Assembly: GCF_026151205.1 (NCBI RefSeq)
Contig: NC_087076.1
Coordinates: 14,183,675 to 14,247,674, forward strand
DNA: 64,000 nt
Direction: 5' to 3'
Origin: Bolinopsis microptera
Lineage: Eukaryota; Ctenophora; Tentaculata; Lobata; Bolinopsidae
The notes beneath the pieces are model-generated. The model saw only the letters and a list, made by a program, of their open reading frames with translations, was not told the origin of the DNA and did no database searches. The position numbers and the translations under genes are program-made. Of this stretch, positions 45,330-57,300 are shown in pieces (the first letter of the stretch is position 1; every line of letters starts with the position of its first letter).

Positions 45330-48300
45330 TTAATCTGATTCAATGTCCGAGTCAAACTCCCACACCTATAAGAGAGAGATAACGATTAAATAAGGCGTGG
45401 TTTCTCTTATTCATTTATCAGCCCTACCTGCACGTCAGCAGGAGTTCGAGAAGTAAGATAAACAAAAATAGAAAAACTTAAACGTATTAAAAATTATAGT
45501 AAAAACCAAATATCATATTTCATGTTATCTTTTCATGTTATCTTTCATGTTATGTAATCTACCCAGAAATTTGGGAGGAGCAAGCAATATATTGATACGT
45601 ACATCATCAAAGTTGGTATTCTCGAGCATGTCAGCCAGTCCTGATACTTTTTCTAGATAATTAGCGTCGTTGAAAGCCTCCATCAGGAACCCCATTTTAT
45701 TTTCACGGTATCTGGAGATTATCTGAAATTATATAAATTGTAACCCTCTCCACAACAACCCCTCCCACGCGTTTCTCCGTCCGTGATAACGTTCCATGTA
45801 GTACACTTATAGTAGACAACAGTGACCGGTATATCAGAAAAATAATAATAATACCAGGAAGAAAATTAATAAATATCACGGGGGAAGCTTTGTTCGTGAC
45901 GGCAACACTATTAAAGTAATTATCCGATAAAAGATAAGAGTTGATATATGTTCACCTCCATGCAGCAGGCGGTGCACTTGTCGAATGCGTGAGAGGCAGG
46001 CTGAACAGAAGAAAAGTGTGCCAGAAAACCCCTAATTTGGTGTGGCACTCTGCCCAAACAACTGTCTTGCTTCTCGTCGTTTAGATCTAGAGTCGCTGGA
46101 GCCTGTCCCTAATTTATCAGTATGTTAGTATATCCTAACAGTGCAATATCATTTGTCGCAAATCAGAATAATCAGAAACTATTTGGAAAACCCAAAAACT
46201 GTCTATGTTAGTATACAGTACACAAATTTGGCGCTCCCAATTTTAAAGTTTCAGGGCGAAAAAATTAGAATTATCGAATCTTTAATTCCATATTCTCCTG
46301 GTAACATTGTTATTTGGTAATGTTGACATTGAAATGAGACAAAAATGAATTTTATCCAACCTCGAGTGGATGCTGGAGAATAGAGACCATGAGTTCAACA
46401 GCCAGCGAGGCTGCCACGAAAGCGTTTCCGGGTCGGGTCACAGTGCACATCTGATCCAAGGTCCTGTCTTTAGTGGACTGAGGATAAATATTATAACACA
46501 TTATTATAGGTGTTTAAAATAGCAATTACATATGACTTTTGTTCTATTATTGTTTTTGTATGATTTTTTATATAATTACTGTTAAGAGTTTGCTATTATC
46601 GCCTTGATGCGACAAAGGGAAACACTAGCTCTTTTAAATAAAGCCTCTGTTTTTCTTTGTCGCAACAATGTAATAATAAGAAATTCTGAGCAGTAATCAT
46701 TACAAATGCGAATCATCAGTCATATTTCTATCCGGTAACTTCATTGTTTTTAAAGATTAATGTTAAAAATCTGAATATTAATAGAACAATTGCTCTGTGA
46801 TTTGTGAACTATTACAGCTCTCATCTCGTGGAATTACGCTGTCGTTAAAAAGTATCAGTCAAGTTGGGAGCCAGATATGGTGCTTTATTGATATTTGAAA
46901 TTCTGTGGAACATTACCTAGTAAGTACTTGATAAACCGAGCTTCAAGTTAATCTATCAGAAATTAAGGAACAAATAAAAACCATTAGAAAACAAAACAAA
47001 AGAAATTAAATCTATTCTTATCATTTTATGTTAACATCAGTAATGCTATTTTGTATGTTAAATATTTCCTCTCGAAGGTAGTTACCATAATTATAGGCTC
47101 CATTAGTAAACTAACCGAGCTTCAAGTTAGTTTAATCTATCAAAATTTAAGGAACAAGTAACATTTAAAAACTATTCGATTCGATTACAAATGAATCAGA
47201 TATGAAATATTCCCACGTTATCAAATACAGTTTACTGCTAACAAAAATGCATTTATGTCACTTCGTGTCCAATATCTCAATCCAGGACTTTGGGTTGAAC
47301 ATTCCAAAACTCAAGCAGTACAACATTTCCTCAGGAGTTGTTCTCCTGCTCGAGTTCAGTGTTGAACTTGCTAACAATGATAGTCATGGGTAGAGCCAAC
47401 ATGACAACACCTAGACAAAGAACCACCGAGCCCACCAACTTTCCCACAAGTGTCACCGGATACATGTCTCCAAACCCCACTGTTGTGATTGACACCAGCA
47501 CCCACCAGCAGGACATGGGGATGGAGGAGAACTGGGAACTGGGACCTGAACCATCGGGATCGTGATGACTTTCAACGTTTTCAAGGTAGTACATTATCGA
47601 GCCAAATGTGATGACGAAGAGAAACATAGCTATAAAGAGTATGACGAGTTCTTGTCGAGCTTTTCCCATTGCTCTCATGATTCCTACAAGACCCTGTGAG
47701 TGACGCAGAAACTTGAAAACTCTCACCACACGCACTAGCTTCAACGCACGGAGAATAGCGTAATTGCCATCATCTGCGTTTGATGTGAACGCCCATTGGA
47801 CCATCTCTATGTAAAACGGAAGCACAGATATTACGTCCAGTAAGTTCATGATACTTTTCCAGTAGTCGGTAAACTTTGGCCAGGTTACCATTCTTAGGAA
47901 TGAATCTACGGTGAACCAGAGGATTGTCATCGCATTCAGCGAAAGGAGGCATAAGTTGATTTTTGAGTCACTCACCTTTGATAAATCAAATTTGTCTTCA
48001 AGAGAATCCTCTGACTCCAAGAGAAACAATATTGTTCCCACAACGATCATTACAATGTCCGTCACGTGGTAAATAGATGCCAAACCCCTCTTTGGAGGGT
48101 TGACCAGAAATTTGTGGATCGCCATTTTCGTGGCCGCACAGCAAAGATTGGAACCGTCCTTTGTGATGCTCTCCTCAATCTCGATGACCGTGTCTTGTGG
48201 TTTATACAGACCGTAGAATACCTTTTCTGCCTCGTAAATCTCGAGGTCAATGAATGGCGGAGGGCATTCTACCCCAGTTTGATAAAACTGAAGGATTGAC

Positions 48301-51300
48301 TCAAAACACGACATGTGCCTGTCAAGGTAGAAAGCATCTAGTTGCTGAGAATACAGGGCTTGCCGCTCCTCCGGATTTGCGAGTAACGAGTCAGGGAACC
48401 GACTCAATGTTTCTTCTGTTGTTACATACTGTAAACCTGAGCAGTTTATGTATATGAGGTTACTATCCGGTGCTTTTCCGTCTATTGTGAGTAGATCCTG
48501 CTCTATCTTGTTCCTCAACAATTTCTCAGGTTTATCAAGCAATTCTGGAGACATATTATTAGATATAATTGCACTGGCTGGAGACATCTTTGAGACATTC
48601 ATACTGACTGGAGACATCCTAGAGACATGCATACTGGGTGGAGACATCCTGGAGACATTCCTACTGGCTGGAGACATCCTAGCGTAATTTATATCAGCTA
48701 TAGTCATAGACCGCTCAAAGTTTTTGAGAATGCTTTTTCTTTGTAAGGGAGATAAGCCATTCACTTTGGCATCGGCGTTGGGGCTTTGTAATGGACTATA
48801 CCGTCCCTTTTTCAATTTGTTAATGTAATCAGCCCTTCTTTCACTTTCCACAGGGGTAGCAGCACCTCTACTTTTCGAGCCAGCAGGACTAGAATGTAGC
48901 ATTGAGTTTAGATGCATTATTGATAATACTATGTCTAACCCAGAAAGAAAGTGTACCGAGGTTCAAAACGATGATCTTTGTGACAAAGAGCCAAGAGGAA
49001 ATTACTATGGTAAACTGAGCTTACTAATTTCCTTAAATATTGCTTTCCATCAATAATATCAATCGGGAAATATCGATAAATTGATAAATGCAGAAATAAA
49101 AGGAACATGGAAGAGCATGGACGTTTTAATAATCACTTTAAAGATAATTAATTAAATCTTGACTTGATTATTGGTTGAGTCCAGTGAACACAATCGCTTT
49201 GATTAGAAAGTTTGGAAATCAAATTAACTTTATTGACATACACGGAGATAATGAGAAGTCAATGGATAGATAAGAAGTATTTTATCTAGAAGATCGTAGT
49301 TCATTGCTTCTGAAGTAGCTATCAGTTCGCCGGTCAATGTTGGGTACAATACTCTTGTGATAAGTAGCAAGAACCAATTGCATTCTAGAAGACAAGGAAA
49401 TTTAATCCTTAAAATAAAAAGATATCAAGTAAATATACCAGTTACTTAAAACTATAGTATAATAGTTTTAAGTCACTGGTATATTTACTTGATATCTTTT
49501 TATTTTAAATATTTTAAAAACCAAGAAGAACATTTGGGCAGGTAGCCCTGGTCGGTACTCTCTCCGATAGAGCCTGCTTATCTATTGTACCGTGAAGCTT
49601 AATTTATAATTTCTACAGGGACAATGCCGGAACATGTTTAGTGTTAACTTATCTTAATCTACTTAATTAATTAACCCCCTCGTACCATACCCAACACCCC
49701 TCGTACCATACCCAACACCCCTCGTACCATACCCAACACCCCTCGTACCATACCGGTACCCAACACCCCTCGTAGTCATACCCCAGATCGTACATTCTTG
49801 AATAATGTAATAATCTTAATGCCCTATAAAATTATTATTGCTATAATTGATTTAAATACAAATTTGTTGTTTCCTCGAAATCTGTTGTCTCCTAGAAAAG
49901 TGAACATTATAGGACTGTAACAACCACTCAGTGAATTATAACTTACGTCTCCAGGAGCTACAACGTCATTACAAAAGTAGCACCCAAGCTGGGAGCCAGC
50001 TATAGTGCTAGCACCAATATGAGGGGCTTCCAGCACCTCGCACTCCCCCTTAACACCGTGCCTCATCACCAGGTAAGTATCGAACCCAAGTGCACTGTTT
50101 ATACAGATCTGGGGGAGAAAATACCGACTGAGTTTCATAACCAGTCGACAATTATAACGGGCGACAATTCCAAACTTAACATTGTGTAATATGCTGAAAT
50201 TTCATTTCTTATCATTATTATTCTTGTTTTCTGGAAAAGGTTTTTTCCCAAAAAACCTTGTGTTTGGAAGAGCAGATAAGAGTAGGGAGCCAGCGTGATT
50301 CCCGGGTATCAGTTAGCAAGAACACCACATCCACCGAGTCAATCAGCTCCTCTAACTCAGTTATACTCTCCTTCACCTTCTCCTCTTCTGACACAAGATC
50401 AACAGTTAATTGGGGGTATCGTCAGCCAGAGATAAATCATAACCCATTCCATCGGTTCTATCAGCTTAAAAGAGATTAAAGAGCTTATATTTTGAGACTA
50501 TTACCTAATTTGGTGACAGGATGACCGGGCATGGGGATTGACAAGGCAACCCCGCGGGACTCAGCGCTAGGGTTTATCTGTTTTATCCGCGCTGCAGCAG
50601 TCTCCGCTTTTGGTTTACCGCAATCATCAAAGTTGAAGAGGCTCTGCCTGACAGGGTTACTGTACGAGACCTTACCGTTATCTAGCATAGTTATATTCTT
50701 TACTCCCCAGCCCTGGAGATTAGAAAAGAAGAGGTTAGCAAAATTAGGGCATTTTATATGTTTTACAGTAAACATTTATAAAGAATTAATTTTTTTCTTG
50801 AGTAAATTTTATCGCATTAATGACTGTATCACATTACAAATCACAATTTAATTGTTGTTGTCGATCTGGGAGGTGTCGGCGGTTCTAATGACCATTTACA
50901 AAAATATAATAATAACATAATATAATTACATAAAAATTCTTAATTCTTGATACTAAATACCTGTAAGCTGCAAATTGTAGGACACGTACTTATAAATCAA
51001 CAAATTGTCTCCAAATATCACAAAAAACATAAGATCGGAAAAAAAGCAACGAAAAGTTGGCGAACATACCAGTAAGCACCGTGCCATTTGTATAGTAAAC
51101 ATTTATATAGAATTTATTTATTTTTGAATCAATTTTCCAGAATTAATGACTGTATCACATTACAAATCACAATTTAATTGTTGTTGTTGATCTGGGAGGT
51201 GCCGCGGCGGTTGTAATGACCATTTACAAAAATATAATAATAACATAATATAATTACATAAAAATCCTTAATTCTTGATACTAAATACCTGTAAGCTGCA

Positions 51301-54300
51301 AATTGTAGGACACGTACTTATAAATCAACAAATTTTCTCCAAATATCACAAAAAACATAAGATCGAAAAAAGAAGTAACGAAAAGTTGACGAACATACCA
51401 GTAAGCACCGTGCCACATTGCACCCGAGAGTGCCACTACCCAGCACCAGCACTTTCAGCTTCTGCAACACCTCCAGATTCAGCTCAGGGAGAAGTCTCCA
51501 GCGCATCAGTTTCAAGTTCAGATTAACTGATGATTCGGAGATCCTGCCGGAGGAAATTTTGATGGTGTTTTATATCAAATAAAAAAATCTCTGCTGAGAT
51601 CAGATGTTTTATTAGTGTTCCTTGTGTAAGAAGGTCTACTTGTGGTTCCACAATCTATCTTACTATTCTATCCTTGCCGAACTCTACCATTGCAATAATT
51701 ACTCCAGTTTAACTAAAGACGTTCAGCGTCATACGTTTTCATTGGCGGCACCAAGCCTTGTTAAACAAAGCAACTATGTATCTAATACTTGCCTGATGAA
51801 GTTAGGGGCATAATTGGTCATAATGTCATAATTTACCTATATTATAGTACATAGTATCTTTTCCCTGCATTTTCATACATAAAGTTTCCTTTGACTAACG
51901 AGTTTAGGAATGGGGAGGGGCGACATCAGAGTAATTTATCTAACGTATCGATAACTGCATTTAACTATCTAGGGACTTAAGTTTAAGAAATGTTGTGGAA
52001 CTTTTCAAACCCAGAGATTTGGAACAAGCGGCGAGTGATTACTATTATATATCTTAGTGAATTAAAAGTTAAACAATCCTGATTCAATTTTAATGGTTTT
52101 ATCCATCTTAAATATTATGGCAGAGTAGGGTTATTATTAAAAACAGCACTCCATGCTATCTATCTTGATGCGATCTTATTACAATATGCTGCTTACTAAC
52201 TGTGATATTATGGCAAATAATTCCATGAGTTCTAATCTTGCCTCATCGGTTAAGTGTCACGTAAACGAGGAGGAGCTATATGAAAATTATTTAAAATTAA
52301 CTTCTCGGACATAGCCGTTTGATGTCAGTCAATGAGCCGCGGTATGTTACTATATAATACATATCATGGTTATCTGTTTGTTAGCTAAGTTTCCAAAGTC
52401 ACTTAAATATGTATTGTATATTATTTGTCTTTCACGAAATATATTTGTTTGCAACACCAGGAGGCCTGGTCAGTGGTCACTTTAATCTTATTGAGTACAC
52501 TACTTTTGTACTTTATCTAAGACTGAGACATGTCTCATGTCCTGTTCCCTCATTTTTCTGAAAAATTTGGAGCAGGAGTGTACATTGTGGACAACGACAA
52601 CCCCACATGTGAGGAGTCATACCACCTAGGAATCAACTCAACCGTCTTCCAGGCCGAAACCTTTGCCGTAGGCACTGCGGCAAAAATATTACGGGAATCT
52701 GGGACCAAAACTAGGAAAATAATCATAAACTGCGATAGCCAGGCGACAATAATGGCAATGAGCAACATCAAAGTCAAATCTAAAAGCACCAGCACGGCTA
52801 TAAGTGAGCTTAACCAAATAGCAATGGACAATCAAGTCCTACTACGATGGATACCAGCTCACAAAGGCTACGATGGCAACGAAAAGGCAGACTCTCTTGC
52901 CAAAAAAGGCTCCGACAATCTGGACTCCGTTCAAGTGCAACTACCAATACCAAAAGTATTATGGAAGGGAGCACTGCGGAGTATAAGTCATCGGAAGATG
53001 AGGGAAAGATGGAGAACTTTACCCAACACTCACTTTAAACGAGTATGGGGACAAAAGTTCGCCAGATCAATCCCGAAACTTGGCAAAGAGAGCACAAGAA
53101 CAGCAACACAATTCCTCACGGGACATTGTGAATTAAACTATCACATCAATAAGTACAAGCCGACAACTGTCCCTAAAACCTGTCCACACTGTCTCATGGA
53201 AGAGGAGACAATGAACCACTTTATTGGTCAGTGCCCGAAATGGTCTTACCAGCGAGGAGGATACTTTGACTCCTTCTACCTCAGTGTGACAGATATAGTG
53301 GACAAGTTCTCATTACCAAGGATCATCGGCTTTATACAAGCAACAAAACGTTTTACCAAATGTGGAGAGGACAAGGCTTAACCTTGCTTTCTGCACAGAT
53401 TAACTTTACCGGGGTAAGCACAGGGCTTCAATGCTCTATCTTATAGTGGTTTTGATCTATTCCTTAGTAGTAAAGACCACTGCCCCCTACGAAGAAGAAG
53501 ATCTTATTACAATATGCTGCTTATTAACTGTGATATTATGGCAAATAATTCCATGAGTTCTAATCTTGCCTCATCGGTTAAGTGTCACGTAAACGAGGAG
53601 GAGCTATATGAAAATTATTTAAAATTAACTTCTCGGACATAGCCGTTTGATGTCAGTCAATGAGCCGCGGTATGTTACTATATAATACATATCATGGTTA
53701 TCTGTTTGTTAGCTAAGTTTCCAAAGTCACTTAAATATGTATTGTATATTATTTGTCTTTCACGAAATATATTTGTTTGCAACACCAGGAGGCCTGGTCA
53801 GTGGTCACTTTAATCTTATTGAGTACACTACTTTTGTACTTTATCTAAGACTGAGACATGTCTCATGTCCTGTTCCCTCATTTTTCTGTCCGAATCGCAC
53901 CTGATAGTCATTAACTCCCCCCCCCCCCCCTTCTTTATTATGTACAGCCACAGCTGTTTTCAAGAATCTGACCATTAGCCAATGTTTGGTGCTGTGCTCA
54001 GTAACTACTTTGTAGTCCTCTTTTTGATCAACGTTTTTTAAATTGAAAAAGTGAAACTGGAACTCATTGCTCCAGCCAGTTTGGAACACTTTTAAAAATC
54101 TGAACTAATCTTTTTCGCTTAATAATTACTAGCTACTCTTCGGAAGCTTAAGGTTCCGCGGATATGTGCTCCATGGTGTTTAACTAAAGGGTGCGCCTTA
54201 GCAATGACCTGTACGACTTCGCATGTAACCGTCCGCCGACCCGGCTGAGGGGCGAGCAACGTCTGACAAGCAATGACACATCCATTATGACCAGGTTTTA

Positions 54301-57300
54301 AATGTTATTATATGGGAAGGGGTGAAACGACTACCTTTCACTGCGACTAATGTATAATATGTAGGGGACTATTTCCCCCCTTTTTTATTTGGTCATCTCC
54401 AGTCTCCACACGCTTTAAATCAAACTACCTTTACAAGAATATTTAGCGATATTGAATGACTAAGACTAATCGACGATTATTGTTTCTTCAAAATTAGTCG
54501 TTGCATCGTTAATTGTATAATGTATATTCATATGATACACAGTATTATTTAAGAAAACTGAAAAGAGTTAATACTTAAGATTCTTACTTTGCAGGATCCA
54601 TAGAAGCGGATAGATCAACAAATTTAGAAGTTAGTTTTCCTTTCGTATTCCGTTCCCATCCGACAACTTTAGGCATCCCTGCAAATAATGACCAGGTGAA
54701 ATGTGATGCTACATTTTATTAACATTTTTCGACGATAAAATTCACAGGTGAGAAATATTTTTCTCTTAGCAGTTGTAAAGTTGTAACCATAGCAACGCTT
54801 CATTTAAATCAAATATCGGATTGATGATTAGAATCGTGATTTCTCAGCATAATCTGTGGCCAGAACCTCTGCAAAATTTGAAATGCTGCAAACTACTGAT
54901 TTGAACATTTCACACTCGGTTACCGTTAACGGAAATCATTTTTCTGTTTTACAGTTTATCTAATTGTACCTGTTGTTGTAATACCTGTGTTTGAGAGGGG
55001 CTCAAGTTCGACCTCCAGATACAGGGAGTGATCTACACTCTGCTGACCCGCTACCTTGTTTTCTCGTAGACATATCACTTTTACTACTTTCTTCTCTTTT
55101 CTGATGACAATTGTAGAGTTTATATACTACAGAGTGTAGGACTACTGTGATCTAACAAGAGCGTCATTGCGATCGTTCATGAAGTGAGATGTTGTCACGA
55201 ATTGATACGTTAGTTTTAACAATATTATATATAGAGGAAAAATCTATATTTATGTTTATTCGATCACAACAGATTTTTAAAAACTTGGGAGCATTCATTC
55301 AGATCATCGCTAAAGGGATGGTGGCTTCGAAATAATGGTACAGTAAAAACCCGATTTAGCTCACCTCAATTAAACGCAAACCCCGATTTACCGCTGTCAC
55401 TCCCCAAATGGAATGTTAACAATCAAAATCGGAATTACCCCATACCCCGATTTACCGCGGCGTTTTCCTTTCCATTGTAAATTTAAGTTAGTACTAATTA
55501 TGTAGTCAGCCCACAATAACTAGGTGTTAAGGAGGGGGTGGCCGCAAGTTATTGTTTGTTGAACCATATTGTTATGACATGGTACAATACACCCGCACCC
55601 GACAAACAATGGCTGTGGAAATGGCAGGCATATTGTTCACTTACAGATGGAAGGAGACCAGAGCTAATAAGTTGCGTAAAGGCCAGCCAGGGTGTTCACT
55701 GTCCGTACTAGGATCCTTTATCAGCACGTACTCCTGAAAATGTTAACTTTACTATATCTCTTCTCTGTCCACAACAATGTGTTTTATAAAATATCTGTGT
55801 TTTATAAATTATGTGTTTTATAAAATAATTTGTGATTAGATGGTAAGTTAATTGTAGTTCCTTGTAGACTATCAGCTAGCTCATCAGTTCCATACGATAT
55901 GTTTTCACTTGTTAACGTAGTAACAACTACTCAACAAGTAGTTTCTGAGAAAACAAGAGTTTGTCACGTGATAGCAGGAACCTTGTTGATTGGCCGATGG
56001 TAACGATCTTGGCCTGGCTTAGCTTCCGTGAAATTTATTTAGACAATAGCTGGCTTTGTTTATGTAAAGATGAGATGGTTTACCGTCATTGACATTATGC
56101 GAGCTTGACTGCAGAGTGTAGACCTACATAATTCGATCGAGAGAACAGGTGCTGACTTGGTTAATTAGGCATGTATCTGTTATTGCATGTTTAATTATTC
56201 TTTTGATTACGTGCAAGCACGGAAATACAACTTCAACAGATTGGTGTCACTCACGTTTTATTCGCTAACGTTTTCTTGCTGACAAATATGATTTGCTCTT
56301 GCCCCGTTCTATCAAAAATCACATTTTTCAATATAACATATTCACGGAATAAAATCTGCTACGGTTTAATAGCTTAATGATAAAACGTATTACCATGTTG
56401 GAGATAGCATTGTTTTTGTCTTGTATCACGTTTTGTTCTTTGTCTAAAAACGTTGCCCCTGAAAGATTGACACGTTTTAAAACGTTTTTTTATTATTGCC
56501 TTCGGACAATATTTGTCAATGTAGCTTCTTTCTTTCAACTTTTCCCAATTTTAAATACGAAATCGGTACTATCCCAATTCCCATGCCATGATAACTTAAT
56601 TGATAAGGCAGTGATAGATTTTGAAAGATACGTGAGACGGATTAATGTTCCTTGAGGCTCGAATCCCACAAGTAATCGTCAGAGTAAAGTATGCGCGCGT
56701 ATGTGGCATGCGTGAGCGCCATGGTCATCAGCATTTAAATGTGTAAACTAGCAATAAAATTTGCAAGAACACAGTCGCCCAGATCAAATTGCAGTCATCA
56801 ACTTAAGCTACTAACACTACAAATCTATCGATAAAGTTTATGTTTCGCATTACCTAGGTTAGCTGCTGAGCGGAACTTTTCCTTCTGTTCACTAGTAAAC
56901 TTAACTCCCAGTGTGCTCCTCTCCATTACAGCAGCTGGGGTAACAAACGCGGGAAAACAGAACCAATAGTTGTACCGGTATTTCTTGAGATCTGCGAAAC
57001 ACACGCAGTAGAACTGGTTTATTGTCACTGGCTTCTCTACCGCACTTCCATCTTTGAATGTTGACCAGATCTGGATGGAGTTTCCCGTTATAAACCAGCA
57101 AATAAGTAGGAGAGTCTATTGAATACAAGGTTAGGCATAAAAGAAAGCACGCTGAAGCTTGATTGGTATATCACTATATCATATGATGATATAAGAAGGA
57201 AGTTGATTTTGTGTTACCTTCTCTCCGGCTGACTTAAGTATTCCACCGAAATCCTTAGCTTTAAACTCTTCGACTGTATTGGTATTGAGTACGATTCCAG

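Larger units (their letters stand above)
48918..49946. other. ATG7 intron 11, 5' portion upstream of the Kv gene
   Basis: Should hold the Kv promoter; no core motif is recognised. It contains the hairpin at 49409-49508 and the minisatellite at 49680-49773. Confidence 0.45.

Noticed and set aside
56377-56655. 92-codon plus-strand ORF with signal-like start
   Set aside because: Lies inside ATG7, antisense to the tentative exon 4; no family recognised.
56640-56685. Possible tRNA T-arm-like GCTCGAATCCCAC
   Set aside because: No pairing T stem, acceptor stem or D arm could be built around it.
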